Assembly (NCBI RefSeq): GCF_003122365.1
Contig: NZ_CP029254.1
Coordinates: 992,001-1,056,000, forward strand
Reading direction: 5' to 3'
DNA from: Streptomyces spongiicola
GTDB lineage: Bacteria > Actinomycetota > Actinomycetes > Streptomycetales > Streptomycetaceae
Length of the DNA stretch: 64,000 nucleotides
In this document: one piece after another, positions 52,801 to 63,294 of the stretch
Layout of the letters: each line of letters starts with the position of its first letter
How positions within the stretch are numbered: position 1 is the first letter of the stretch
Notes under the pieces: generated by a model
Databases searched by the model: none
Seen by the model: only the letters and a program-made list of their open reading frames with translations
What the model was told of the DNA's origin: nothing
Made by a program: the position numbers and the translations under genes

Positions 52801-53742
52801 CTACGCCCGCTTCAACGACAGCACCTCCGCCGCCGCGAAGGTCTCGTCCGGCGGCCGGTGGGCGTAGTACGGGCCGAGGACCCCCTCCAGCTCCTGGTAC
52901 GAGAAGGCCTCCCCGGCCGAGTCGAACTGCGCCGCGACCCTCGGGCGGTCGACTACCGCGACCATGCCTCCGTGCACGACGAGGAGCTGCCCGGTGATAC
53001 GGGACGCGGCCGGCGAGGCCAGGTAGCCCACCAGCGGGGCGACGTGTTCCGGTGCGAGCGGGTCGAGTTCGCCGGGGGCGGGTTCGGCGAACCCGGCGAA
53101 GACGTCCTCGGTCATTCGGGTACGGGCCCGGGGGCAGATGGCGTTGGCGGTGACCCCGTACTTCCGCAGCGCCAGCGCCGTGGAGGTGGTCAGGCCGACG
53201 ACGCCGCCCTTGGCCGCCGCGTAGTTGGGCTGTCCGGCCGAGCCGGCGAGGAACGCCTCGGAGGAGGTGTTGACGATCCGGCCGTGGACGGGACCGCCCG
53301 ACGCCTTGGCGCGTTCGCGCCAGTGTGCCGAGGCGAAGTGGGTGGTGTTGAAGTGCCCCTTGAGATGGACCCGGATCACCGAGTCCCACTCGTCCTCGCT
53401 CATCGAGAAGATCATCCGGTCGCGGAGGATGCCCGCGTTGTTCACCAGGATGTCGAGCCTGCCGTGGGTGCAGATGGCGAGCGCGACGAGGGATCGGGCG
53501 ACCTCGAAGTCGGAGACGTCGCCGGTGTGGGCGACCGCCCGGCCGCCCGCCGCCCGGATCTCCGCCGCGACCCGCTCGGCGGGGGCGGTGGACGCCTCGC
53601 CCGAGCCGTCGCGGCCCGGCTGCCCGTAGTCGTTGACGACCACCGCCGCGCCGAGCCGGGCGAGTTCGAGCGCCTCGGCCCGGCCGAGGCCGCGGCCCGC
53701 GCCCGTGACGATCGCGGACAGGCCCCGGAGTGGGAGTGACAT
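52801..53742 (-). CDS. SDR dehydrogenase, probable 3-hydroxyacyl-CoA dehydrogenase
   Basis: A 313-residue SDR: VTGAGRGLGRAEALELARLG, LVNNAGILRDRMIFSMSEDEW, catalytic Ser (NTSSEAFLAG) and YAAAKGGVVGL, then NAICPRARTRMTEDVF. The insertion after the Rossmann strand (VVVNDYGQPGRDGSGEAS) and the RDRMIF loop are those of the multifunctional-enzyme-type hydroxyacyl/hydroxysteroid-CoA dehydrogenases. It would oxidise the hydroxyacyl-CoA made by the MaoC hydratase. ATG with AGGGGGA upstream, 11 bp after the dehydrogenase gene. Confidence 0.88.
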   Translation of the reverse strand: MSLPLRGLSAIVTGAGRGLGRAEALELARLGAAVVVNDYGQPGRDGSGEASTAPAERVAAEIRAAGGRAVAHTGDVSDFEVARSLVALAICTHGRLDILVNNAGILRDRMIFSMSEDEWDSVIRVHLKGHFNTTHFASAHWRERAKASGGPVHGRIVNTSSEAFLAGSAGQPNYAAAKGGVVGLTTSTALALRKYGVTANAICPRARTRMTEDVFAGFAEPAPGELDPLAPEHVAPLVGYLASPAASRITGQLLVVHGGMVAVVDRPRVAAQFDSAGEAFSYQELEGVLGPYYAHRPPDETFAAAEVLSLKRA

Positions 53743-53753
53743 CGCGGTCCCCC

Positions 53754-54830
53754 TCAGATCTCGATGCAGGTGCGCAGCGCCTCGCCCGTCCGCATCTGGG
53801 TCAGGGCCTCGTTGATCCCGGTCAGCGGGACCCGGTGGGTGATGAGCGACTCCAGGTCGATCCGGCCCGCGCGCCAGAGCGCGATGGCCCGTTCGTAGGA
53901 GCGGAGCACGTCGCCGCCGCCGTACAGCGAAGGCAGGATGCGCTTCTCGTCGAAGAACAGCTCGAACATGTTGAGCCGGAGGAAGTCGTCCATCGCCCCC
54001 GCGCCGACGATGCACAGGGTCCCGCCGCGCCGGGTCGTCTCGTACGCCGTCCGCGCGGTGGCCGACCTGCCGACGACCTCGAAGACGTAGTCGAACCCCT
54101 CACCGCCGGTGATCCGCTGCTTCGCGTCACCGAGCGCGTCGGGCGCGACGGCCTCGGTGGCGCCGAAGCCCAGCGCCGCCTCCCGCCGTGAGGCGACCGG
54201 GTCGACGGCGACGATCTGCGCGGCCCCCTGCACCCGGGCGCCCTGGACGACGGAGATGCCCACACCGCCGCAGCCGATGACGGCGACCGACGAACCGGGC
54301 TCCACCCGGGCGGTGTTGAGGGCCGCGCCGAGGCCGGTGGTGACACCACAGCCGATCAGTGCCGCGATCTCGTACGGGACGTCGTCGGGGATCGGGACCG
54401 CGCAGCCCGCGTCGACGACGACCTCCTCCACGAAGGTGCCGGTCCCGGCGAAACCGAAGACATCGCCGCCGGGGCGCCTGAAGTTGGGCGTGCCGGCGTT
54501 CACGAATCCGGCGAGGCAGAGCTGGGTCTGACCGCGCCGGCAGGCCGGGCAGTTCCGGCAGGCGGGCAGCCAGCACAGCAGCACCCGGTCGCCCCGGCCG
54601 ACGGCGGTCACGCCGTCGCCGACGTCGAGCACCTCCCCGGCGCCCTCGTGGCCGGGGACGAACGGCGCCGGCTGCGGCAGCACCCCGCTCATCGCGGACA
54701 TGTCCGAATGGCACAGACCGGTCGCCCTGACCCGGATCCTCACCTTCCCCGGGCCGAAGCCCACCGCCTCGACGTCGTCGAGGACGTCGAGCTTGTCCTG
54801 GCCGATCTCATGCAGTACGGCAGCGCGCAT
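53754..54830 (-). CDS. Zinc-dependent alcohol dehydrogenase (class III-like MDR)
   Basis: A 358-residue medium-chain dehydrogenase: catalytic zinc ligands in TGLCHSDMSAMSG (Cys) and PGHEGAGEVLDVGDG (His-Glu), four structural cysteines in CRNCPACRRGQTQLC, and the NAD fold VAVIGCGGVGISVVQGA near 190. Relatives in Streptomyces and Rhodococcus oxidise alcohols in lipid and steroid use. Second gene of the MaoC-ADH-SDR group; a 370-bp repeat-rich gap separates it from maoC, so it may have its own promoter. Confidence 0.9.
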   Translation of the reverse strand: MRAAVLHEIGQDKLDVLDDVEAVGFGPGKVRIRVRATGLCHSDMSAMSGVLPQPAPFVPGHEGAGEVLDVGDGVTAVGRGDRVLLCWLPACRNCPACRRGQTQLCLAGFVNAGTPNFRRPGGDVFGFAGTGTFVEEVVVDAGCAVPIPDDVPYEIAALIGCGVTTGLGAALNTARVEPGSSVAVIGCGGVGISVVQGARVQGAAQIVAVDPVASRREAALGFGATEAVAPDALGDAKQRITGGEGFDYVFEVVGRSATARTAYETTRRGGTLCIVGAGAMDDFLRLNMFELFFDEKRILPSLYGGGDVLRSYERAIALWRAGRIDLESLITHRVPLTGINEALTQMRTGEALRTCIEI

Positions 54831-54879
54831 GGGGTGCGTCCCCTTCGGGAGTCGGGCTTCGGTCGGGTGGGGTGGGGGT

Positions 54880-55155
54880 GGGGTGTGGGTCGGGACGGGT
54901 GCGGTTAGGTGGGGACGGTTGGGGTCGGGTCGGGGTCGGGTCGGGGTCGGGGCCGGGTGGGGTTGGGTGGGGTGGGGTCGTCCTCGCCGCCGTTCACGGG
55001 TGCGGGGGTGCACGGCGGACTGATCGGCTGAGTGCGACGGTCGGCCCGGTGGCCGGGGGCTCACGGGCCGTCCGGGTGGCCGGGGTCTCACAGGCCTTCC
55101 GGGGCCGGGCTGCCGTCCGGGTGGCCGGGGGCTCACGGGCCGTTCTGGGGCCGGT
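54880..55155. repeat. G-rich and 29-bp repeats between MaoC and ADH genes
   Basis: 54880-54990 is a run of GGGTCGGGTCGGGGTC-type units (many G-triplets, possible G-quadruplexes on the + strand, non-coding strand). 55048-55155 has three copies of a unit of about 29 bp around GGTGGCCGGGGGCTCACGGG. No gene fits here. Confidence 0.8.
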
Positions 55156-55199
55156 CCGCTCTCGGGTGCGTGTCGGTCCGGCGTACCCGGCGCACCCCG

Positions 55200-56054
55200 T
55201 CAGGCGTGTTCGACGACGGTGTCGGCGAGCACGGGTGCGTCGTCCCGCTCCACGGCCGTCACCGCCGCCTCGACCCGGCCCTCGCCCGCCCACATGCGGA
55301 TGCGCAGGGTCTCCCCGGGGAACACCACCCCGGCGAAACGGGTGCCGTACGACCGGACGCGGGTGACGTCCCCGCCGAGGAGCGTGTCGACGATCGCCTT
55401 GAGCGCCATGCCGTACGTGCACAGGCCGTGCAGGATGGGCCGGTCGAAGCCCGCGAGCTTCGCGAACTCCGGGTCGGCGTGCAGCGGGTTCCAGTCGCCG
55501 GAGAGCCGGTAGAGGAGCGCCTGGTCCTCGCGGACGGGCCGCTCCACGGTCCAGTCCGGCGCGCGGTCCGGCTGACCGGGGCCGACGGAGGGGCCCCGTT
55601 CACCGCCGAAGCCGCCCTCCCCGCGAACGAAGATCTGCGCGTCGCTCGTCCACAGGGGACCGTTCCCGTCGGCCGCTTCGGAGCGCAGTACGAGGACCGC
55701 GGCCTTGCCCTTGTCGTAGACGGCTGCGACACGGGACGTGCTGGTGACCCGGCCGCCGGCGGGGACGGGGCGGTGCAGGGTGACCGACTGGCCGCCGTGC
55801 AGCACCGCGGCGAGGTCGATGTCGATGCCCGGGGCGGAGAGCCCGCCGACCACGCCCATGCCCGCTCCGGCGACGGTGGCGAAGCTGGGCAGCACATGCA
55901 GCCGGGACTCGAGGGTGTAGCGCAGCTCGTCGGGGTCGGTGGCCGGCACGCCGGCGCCGATCCCGAGGTGGTAGAGCAGGACGTCCTTGTGGTCCCAGCT
56001 GATCTCGGCACTGCGGGGTTCGGCGGCGATCGCCCTGGCGGCGTCGATGGGCAT
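55200..56054 (-). CDS. MaoC-family 2-enoyl-CoA hydratase (double hotdog)
   Basis: A 284-residue enzyme with two hotdog domains. The C-terminal one carries the hydratase 2 motif LLYRLSGDWNPLHADPEFA (Asp and His catalytic) followed by FDRPILHGLCTYGMALKAIV; the N-terminal one is the substrate-binding repeat (YTLESRLHVLPSFATVAGAG). It hydrates trans-2-enoyl-CoA to the (R)-3-hydroxy form. Such proteins take part in beta-oxidation of sterol side chains and branched acids. ATG with AAGGAG upstream. A KstR-type box lies 120 bp before the start. Confidence 0.9.
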   Translation of the reverse strand: MPIDAARAIAAEPRSAEISWDHKDVLLYHLGIGAGVPATDPDELRYTLESRLHVLPSFATVAGAGMGVVGGLSAPGIDIDLAAVLHGGQSVTLHRPVPAGGRVTSTSRVAAVYDKGKAAVLVLRSEAADGNGPLWTSDAQIFVRGEGGFGGERGPSVGPGQPDRAPDWTVERPVREDQALLYRLSGDWNPLHADPEFAKLAGFDRPILHGLCTYGMALKAIVDTLLGGDVTRVRSYGTRFAGVVFPGETLRIRMWAGEGRVEAAVTAVERDDAPVLADTVVEHA

Positions 56055-56172
56055 GGGGATGCTGCTCCTTGGTTCCTTGGCTCCCGGAGGGAGCGGAAGA
56101 CCTCGGTGCGGCCGTCCGCACCGTCGGCCGCACCGAGGCCGTACGGGGCCGGCCGCTCGACGAGCCCTGTTC

Positions 56173-56186
56173 TAGAACGCGTTCTA
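56173..56186. promoter_or_regulatory. KstR-type operator upstream of the MaoC gene
   Basis: TAGAACGCGTTCTA matches the KstR consensus TNNAACNNGTTNNA at every fixed position and is part of a perfect 16-bp palindrome (56172-56187). KstR is the TetR repressor of cholesterol degradation genes in actinobacteria. No kstR gene is in this window. Confidence 0.8.
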
Positions 56187-56187
56187 G

Positions 56188-56647
56188 GCCGGTTGGCCTC
56201 ATGTATAACGCACCCCCCGTCGCTTGTGAAGGCCACTGACGGCACGTCAGATCAGCGTGTCCGGCGGGCCGCTCGGTCGCATGAGGGCACCGCTCGGGCA
56301 CACCGGGCCGCCGCTCGGGACCCTGGTGCGCCCTCGAACGGGATCCGCGGGGCCGCCCCGGTCACAGGTCCCGGCGCATGAGCCTCGATACGTGAGCCCG
56401 GTACACACGCGCCCCCACCGACCACCCCGAGAGCCTCCCCGCCTCCCCGCATACCCGCCTACCCGGCGGCCCCCCGTACCGGGGCCCGCGCGCCCGCGGT
56501 CACCGGGCGCGTCGTGCCGCGCTTCACCGGAGGCCGCCGCCCGCGGCCGAGGCCGAACACCCCGGAAGCGGCGTGCGGAACACCCCGGAACCGGCGCGCG
56601 GACCGTGCGCTCCGTAGCGTCGCCCGGACGGTGCTCAGGCCCGGTGC
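56188..56647. other. Gap of about 460 bp between MaoC promoter and the MFS gene end
   Basis: No credible gene on either strand; Pro/Arg-rich frames only. Transcripts of the MFS gene end here. Confidence 0.55.
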
Positions 56648-58111
56648 TCAGGCCCGGTGCTCGCGGTCCTTCGGCAGCCACAGCAGCATCATCAGCACGC
56701 AACCGACCAGCGTCGCCGTACCGGTCCTGAAGGCGAGGGCGTAACCGGCCGTCAGCGCCTCGGGGGACATCGAGCCGTCGGTACGGGTGGCGGCCACCGT
56801 CGCGAGGACGGAGAGGCCGAGCGCCCCGCCCATCACCCGCGAGGTGTTGACCAGACCGGAGACCACGCCGGCGTCGTCCGGTGCGGCGCCCGAGGTGGCC
56901 AGGGCGGCGAGCGGTGTCCCCGCCAGCCCCGCGCCGGCCATCATCACGATGCCCGGAAGCATGATCCCGGTCACATACGGGCCGTGCGCGTCCATCGTGG
57001 ACTGCCAGCCGAAACCGGCCGCGGACACCAGTACCCCCAGCACGGCGACATGGCGCGCGCCCAAGGTGCGCATCAGCCGCGGGGCGAACTTGGCGCCGAG
57101 GACGACCGCGAGGGAGCTGGGCATGAGGGCGAGCCCGGCTTCCATCGGGCTGTAGTGCAGCACGTTCTGGGCATAGAGCGTCATGAAGTACCACATGCAG
57201 AACATGGCGGCGCCGCAGGTGAACATCGCCGCGTTCGCCGCTGCCACCGACCGAATCCGGAACAGCTTCAGCGGCATGAGGGGCGTCCGCGAACGGGCCT
57301 CCACCGCGACGAACGCCCCGAGCAGCACCAGCCCGGCGCTCAGCGGCAGCAGGGCCGAGGGAGCGGTCCAGCCGTCCCGCTCGGTCTGCACGATGCCGTA
57401 GGCGAGTGTCGCGAGGCCCGCCGTGACGAGCACCGCACCCGGCAGGTCCAGCCGGCGGCGCTCCCCCGCCCGGCTCTCCACGAGCCACCACGCGCCGAGG
57501 ACGACGGCGGCCGCGCCGATGGGCACATTGACCAGCAGGGTCCAGCGCCAGGACAGGGCCTCGGTGAGCACCCCTCCGACGAGTCCGCCCGCCGCGCCGC
57601 CGCCCGCCCCGACGGCGGTCCAGGTGGCGATGGCCCGGGCCCGGGCGGGGCCCTCCGGCACGGCGGAGGTCAGCAGCGTCAGCGTCGAGGGGGCGAGGAC
57701 GGCCGCGCCCAGACCCTGGCCGGCGCGCGCGGTGAGCAGTTGCCAGCCCTCCTGCGCGAGTCCGCCCGCCAGCGACGCGACGGTGAACACCCCCAACCCC
57801 AGCAGGAACATCCGCTTGCGGCCATAGAGATCGCCCGCCCGTCCGCCGAGGAGCATGAACCCGGCGAGGACGATCGAGTACGCGTTGACGACCCACTGGA
57901 GTCCGGCGGCGCTCAGCCCCAGGTCGGCCCGGATCGACGGCAGCGCGGTGTTGACCACGGAGATGTCCAGCACGACGAGGAACTGCCCGGCGCAGGCCGC
58001 CAGGACCACCGCCCACATGCGCTGCCCGGCACCGTCGGCGCCCCCCGCGGCCGGTGGGACGAGGTCTGGGGTGCCGAGTGAGGCGCGCTGGACGTGGGTC
58101 ATGGGCGTCAT
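56648..58111 (-). CDS. MFS exporter, DHA2 (EmrB/QacA) family
   Basis: A 487-residue transporter with 14 predicted membrane helices, the DHA2 layout: motif LDISVVNTALPSIRADLGLS (near 45), GGRAGDLYGRKRMFLLGLGV (motif A), RAGQGLGAAVLAPSTLTLL, and VGLVGGVLTEALSWRWTLLVNVP-type motif C in shorter form (GGVLTEALSWRWTLLVNVPIG). Drug, dye or lipid export is expected. I start at the ATG 58111; ATG 58102 is equally possible. It sits between the two KstR-box operons but has a different palindrome upstream. Confidence 0.9.
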   Translation of the reverse strand: MTPMTHVQRASLGTPDLVPPAAGGADGAGQRMWAVVLAACAGQFLVVLDISVVNTALPSIRADLGLSAAGLQWVVNAYSIVLAGFMLLGGRAGDLYGRKRMFLLGLGVFTVASLAGGLAQEGWQLLTARAGQGLGAAVLAPSTLTLLTSAVPEGPARARAIATWTAVGAGGGAAGGLVGGVLTEALSWRWTLLVNVPIGAAAVVLGAWWLVESRAGERRRLDLPGAVLVTAGLATLAYGIVQTERDGWTAPSALLPLSAGLVLLGAFVAVEARSRTPLMPLKLFRIRSVAAANAAMFTCGAAMFCMWYFMTLYAQNVLHYSPMEAGLALMPSSLAVVLGAKFAPRLMRTLGARHVAVLGVLVSAAGFGWQSTMDAHGPYVTGIMLPGIVMMAGAGLAGTPLAALATSGAAPDDAGVVSGLVNTSRVMGGALGLSVLATVAATRTDGSMSPEALTAGYALAFRTGTATLVGCVLMMLLWLPKDREHRA

Positions 58112-58129
58112 ACTCCCAGGCACCTGTTG

Positions 58130-58145
58130 ATCCGTACATCCGGAT
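58130..58145. promoter_or_regulatory. Candidate operator of the DHA2 exporter
   Basis: ATCCG-N6-CGGAT, a 5-bp inverted repeat 19 bp upstream of the exporter start, on top of where its promoter should be. Weak evidence by itself. Confidence 0.35.
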
Positions 58146-58218
58146 TTCGGCGGACGGAAGCCGGGCCGCTGGTCCTAGGACCGTGAGCCCGGCCGGCGCT
58201 CGGCGCGCCTACTCCGGT

Positions 58219-58560
58219 GGCGACCGCGCTCGGCGCACATGGCCCGGTAGCTATCGTGCTCGGCGCACATGGCCCGGTGCCGATCGCGCTCGGCGCCGCC
58301 GTCCTCGCCTCGTCACCATCCGCGCCGCCGCTGCCACCGCCGCCTTCGCGGCCGTCACCACGCCCACCGCCCCCGCCCCCTCGCCCCTTCCGCCGCTGTC
58401 TCCACCCTCGCCACCCACCCATGTCGCCGTCGGCGCCCTCGTCGGCGCCCTCGTCGGTTCCACCGTCGTCGGCACCGTCGGTTCCACCGTCGTCGGCACC
58501 GTCGGTTCCACCGTCGTCGGCACCGTCGGTTCCACCGTCGTCGGCACCGCTCGCCGCGCA
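58219..58560. repeat. Two tandem repeat families between the MFS and thiolase genes
   Basis: 58219-58290 has three copies of a 30-bp unit around CTCGGCGCACATGGCCCGGT. About 58454-58550 has four copies of a 24-bp unit GTCGGTTCCACCGTCGTCGG plus CACC. The whole 58146-58859 gap has long open frames in all directions because of these repeats, but none resembles a protein. Confidence 0.8.
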
Positions 58561-58859
58561 GGGGCGCGGCCGGACGGCCCGGAGCCCCGGCCGCACATGC
58601 CGCCGAGGCCCCACCACCCCGTGCACCGGCCGCACGGACCGGGTGCCTCGCCTGTCCCTGAGGCGCCACTCGCCCGGCCCGGTGGGGCTGGTAGGGGGCT
58701 GGTAGGGCTGCCGGGCCCGGTAGGACCCGGTGGGCCTACCAGGACAGGGCCGGCCGTTGCCGTGCCCGCCACGCCCCACCGTGCCTACCGTGCCCGCCAC
58801 GCCCGCCACGCCCACCGCGCCCACCACGCCCACCGCGCCCACCGCGCCCGTGCGGCCCC

Positions 58860-60050
58860 TCACCCCTTCCGCAGCACCGTCACCACCGCCGCGCCGCCCA
58901 GCCCGATGTTGTGCGCCAGCCCGGTGCGCGCCCCCGGGACCTGGCGCGGTCCCGCCTCGCCGCGGAGCTGCCAGGTGAGTTCCGCCGCCTGGGCGAGGCC
59001 CGTCGCGCCCAGCGGGTGGCCCTTGGAGATCAGCCCGCCCGACGGGTTGACCACCCACCGGCCCCCGTGCGTCGTCGCCCCGGACTCCACCAGCCTTCCG
59101 GACCCGCCGTCCGGGCACATGCCGAGCGCCTCGTACGTCAGCAGCTCGTTGATCGAGAAGCAGTCGTGCAGCTCGACGACGTCCACGTCCTCGATGCCGA
59201 GGCCGGACGCCTCGAACGCCCGGCGGGCCGCGGACCGGGACATGGGCGTGCCGACGACGTCGACGCAGGAGCCCGAGGCGAAGGACTCGGCGGTGTCGGT
59301 GGCCATCGCCTGCCCGGCGATCTCGACCGCCCTGTCGTGGAGGCCGTGTGCGACGACGAACCGTTCGGAGACGACCACGGCCGCTGCTGCCCCGTCGGAG
59401 GTCGGCGAGCACTGGAGGCGGGTGAGCGGCCGGTGGACCGCCTTGTCGGCGAGGATCTCGTCCGCCTCGTACACCTCGCGGAACTGGGCGTACGGGTTGG
59501 CGGCGGAGTGGCGGTGGTTCTTGGCGGCCACGGCGGCGAGCTGCCGCTCGGTGGTGCCGTGGCGCTCCATGTGCTCGCGGGCCGCGTTGCCGAAGATCTG
59601 GGCGGTTGGCGGGGTCCGCTCGAAGCCGTGGGCGGCGGCCATGATCCCGTAGTGCCGGGCCACGGGTGAGGCGGCGAAGTCCCCGCCGTCCGTTCCCCCG
59701 CCGAGTGCTCCCTTCCTCATCTGCTCGAAGCCCAGGGCCAGTACGCAGTCGCTGAGCCCGCCCGCGACGAACTGCCGCGCCATCATCAGCGCCGTGGAGC
59801 CGGTGGCGCAGTTGTTGCTGACGTTGTACACGGGCACTCCGGTGAGTCCGAGTTCGTACACGGCGCGCTGCCCGGCCGTGGAGGGCTGGAAGCAGTAGCC
59901 GACCGGGACCTGCTGGACGAGTTCGTACGGGATGCCGGCGTCGGCGAGGGCCGCGGCGCCGGCCTCCTTCGCCATGTCCGGGTAGCGCCAGTCCCTCGAC
60001 TCGGGTTTCTCGAACTTCGTCATCCCGACGCCGACGATGTAGCTCTTCAC
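58860..60050 (-). CDS. Thiolase-like lipid-transfer protein (SCP-x/Ltp type)
   Basis: A 396-residue thiolase superfamily member: YIVGVGMTKFEKPESRDWRY at the start, nucleophile Cys in NVSNNCATGSTALMMARQF (near 85), ELHDCFSINELLTYEALGMC with the His-Asp-Cys-Phe of the SCP-x group, and NPSGGLISKGHPLGATGLAQ (near 345). SCP-x-type thiolases cleave branched or sterol side-chain 3-ketoacyl-CoA. GTG start at 60050 with GGAG eight bases upstream. A KstR-type box lies about 380 bp upstream, matching the MaoC operon. Confidence 0.9.
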   Translation of the reverse strand: MKSYIVGVGMTKFEKPESRDWRYPDMAKEAGAAALADAGIPYELVQQVPVGYCFQPSTAGQRAVYELGLTGVPVYNVSNNCATGSTALMMARQFVAGGLSDCVLALGFEQMRKGALGGGTDGGDFAASPVARHYGIMAAAHGFERTPPTAQIFGNAAREHMERHGTTERQLAAVAAKNHRHSAANPYAQFREVYEADEILADKAVHRPLTRLQCSPTSDGAAAAVVVSERFVVAHGLHDRAVEIAGQAMATDTAESFASGSCVDVVGTPMSRSAARRAFEASGLGIEDVDVVELHDCFSINELLTYEALGMCPDGGSGRLVESGATTHGGRWVVNPSGGLISKGHPLGATGLAQAAELTWQLRGEAGPRQVPGARTGLAHNIGLGGAAVVTVLRKG

Positions 60051-60879
60051 CGGGGGGACTCCTTCGGTCTCGAAGCGGTAGGGCCGGGGCGGGCCCTCCG
60101 GGAGGGTCCGCCCCGGGCGGGCCGGTCCCGGGAAGGCCCGGGCGCCCGGTCGGTCCGGTTCGGTCCCCGCCGGGCACGCGGTCGGGCACGTGGTCGGGCA
60201 CGCGGTCGGCCACGCGGTCGTCGCCGGGCGTTCCGAGCAGGTGCCCGGCGATCGCCTCGGCGCTTCGGGTACTTCGGGTGCTTCGGGTGCTTCGGGTGGT
60301 ACGGGTGCTTCGGGTGGTACGGGGCGCGCGCGTCCGACGGCGCCCGGAGTCCGCGAGAGCGCACCGGTCGCGAGCGGTCGCGACGCTTCCGCTCCCTGTG
60401 CGGTGGAGGCCCCGACCGAGCGGAAGAGTAGAACACGTTCCAATCCGATGGAAGGCCGGAAGAGCACCGAACCGCTCCCGGCCGGCCTGGAACGGAACAC
60501 GCCGCCCGGGAGGACGCCGCGCCCGGCCCGGGAGCCCTCTCGACGACCAGTTCGGGAGGACGCGGCGCCCGGCCGCCCGCGCACGGGCTCGCCCACCGCG
60601 CATGCTGGGCCGCGTTCGCGACCAGCGCCGCCCGCGCCCGCGCCCGCGCACGGGCTCGCCGCCGGGCCGGGTCGGGTCGGGACACGCGCGCGGCCAGTCG
60701 GAAGCGGAAACACGGGACCGGTACGAGAGGCGCCCGGCCCGTCGGGACCGGAACCACGCAACCACGGAACCACGGGACCAGAGGGCGACCGGCATGCGTC
60801 CAGCACGTGACGCCCGGCGCGTCGGAACCGGCACGGGCCGCCGACGCCCGGGAACGCAGCGCGCGGCGCGCGTCTCAGC
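60051..60879. other. Repeat-rich gap upstream of the thiolase gene
   Basis: No gene seen in about 830 bp. 60176-60230 repeats GGTCGGGCACGYG; 60265-60325 repeats a 9-bp TTCGGGTGC/TACGGGTGC unit. The KstR-type box lies in the middle. Confidence 0.6.
60429..60442. promoter_or_regulatory. KstR-type operator upstream of the thiolase gene
   Basis: TAGAACACGTTCCA fits TNNAACNNGTTNNA at all fixed positions and resembles the box at 56173 in 11 of 14 bases. It is 379 bp before the thiolase GTG, so the leader would be long. Confidence 0.7.
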
Positions 60880-61161
60880 TCATACGGGGAACGAGAACGC
60901 CCTGCCGCCGCCTTCCCTGACCGCCTCCACGGCCGCCTGATGCACGGCCCGCCCCACGTCCTCGTCGTCGGCGGGCACGGGGCTGCCCTGCACGGCGTAC
61001 CACTCGGTCGCCCCGGTGTGCTGCACGGTCACCTGCGCCAGGCCGTCGATCCAGGTGGTGTGGACGGTCACGTCGCCCGTGATCGGGCCGCCCTCCGTGG
61101 TCATGACCCCGCCGGTGCCTGCGATGATCCCCTGAGTGGTCCACGTCGCCCAGGTGTCCAT
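60880..61161 (-). CDS. Small hypothetical protein
   Basis: A 93-residue protein: MDTWATWTTQGIIAGTGGVM, then ITGDVTVHTTWIDGLAQVTV and EDVGRAVHQAAVEAVREGGG. The composition and alternating beta pattern look real. I choose the ATG at 61161 because GGAGG lies seven bases upstream. No family recognised. It converges on nothing and stands alone. Confidence 0.7.
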   Translation of the reverse strand: MDTWATWTTQGIIAGTGGVMTTEGGPITGDVTVHTTWIDGLAQVTVQHTGATEWYAVQGSPVPADDEDVGRAVHQAAVEAVREGGGRAFSFPV

Positions 61162-62520
<1,359 letters not shown>

Positions 62521-62552
62521 GGTACCGCCCGGTCGTCCCCTAGCATCACGAC

Positions 62553-62906
62553 GTGCCGAACGAGCTGAACCCGCCGCCCTGCCCGAAGCCCCGGCCCCAC
62601 CGACTCGCGCCGCAGCGCCGACTCGCACCGCAGCGTCAACTCGCACCGCAGCACCGGCCCCACCGGCTCGCACCGCCGCCCTCCCCGATGCCCCGGCCCC
62701 GGCCCCGTGGCGGAGCCGTCGGGCCGCGGCCCCACAGCGGAGCCGTCGTCGCGACCGCCGCGCTGACGGCGATGGCGGTACTGACGCTCGCCGGCTGCGG
62801 CGGTTCGGGCGGCCCCGGCGCCGCTCCCGCACCCGCCGGGCCGGAGGGGACCGGCGGCACCCCTTCCGCCGCCGTAAGGGGGAAAGCGCCCCGCCAATCC
62901 ACCTGA
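62553..62906 (+). pseudogene. Lipoprotein leader of the amidase, separated from it by a frameshift
   Basis: A GTG start, with TAGCAT seven bases upstream (likely leaderless), opens a frame of 117 residues. A Pro/Arg/Gln-rich cytoplasmic stretch is followed by VVATAALTAMAVLTLAGCGG, a membrane segment with lipobox LAGC near residue 80, then a Gly/Pro/Ala linker and a stop. The amidase domain begins in the next frame (+1). In intact relatives leader and enzyme are one protein. Confidence 0.65.
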
Positions 62907-62939
62907 TCCCGCTTCAGATACACAAAGGAGACACCTCAC

Positions 62940-63150
62940 CGGACCCGGGGCCGGGGGGCCGAGCCGGAGTTCGCGGTCCGCACCGGGATCGGGATCGCGG
63001 TTCGGGATCCGCGCCCGGGATCGGGATCGGCATCGGGATCGCGGTCCGGGATCCGCGCCCGGGGCCGGCCCCGACGCGACCTGCCCAGCCGGCCCGGTCG
63101 ACCCAGCCGGCCCGGTCGACGCGATCGACGCGATCGACGCGATCACCCCC
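62940..63150. repeat. Degenerate repeats in the amidase linker
   Basis: Two copies of a segment of 36-50 bp built from GGGATCGGGATCGCGGT and GGGATCCGCGCCCGGG, followed by CCAGCCGGCCCGGTCGA twice and GATCGACGC three times. Slippage here is the probable source of the frameshift. Confidence 0.75.
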
Positions 63151-63294
63151 AACCCAACAGCTGGAGTTCACCGGGACCGGCGTACAAAGGGGACAAGCCA
63201 CAACGGCCCGTGCCCTCAGGGCCCGGGCGCTGCGGCGCCGTCCCGGGGCGCCGGGGCGGCCGGCGCCGGAGCGGGGCCGCTGGCGGGGAAGGTC

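Noticed and set aside
58108..60834. 908-codon minus frame across the thiolase and its upstream repeats
   Set aside because: It overlaps the real thiolase in another frame and consists of Arg/Gly/Asp-rich repeats made by the tandem units.
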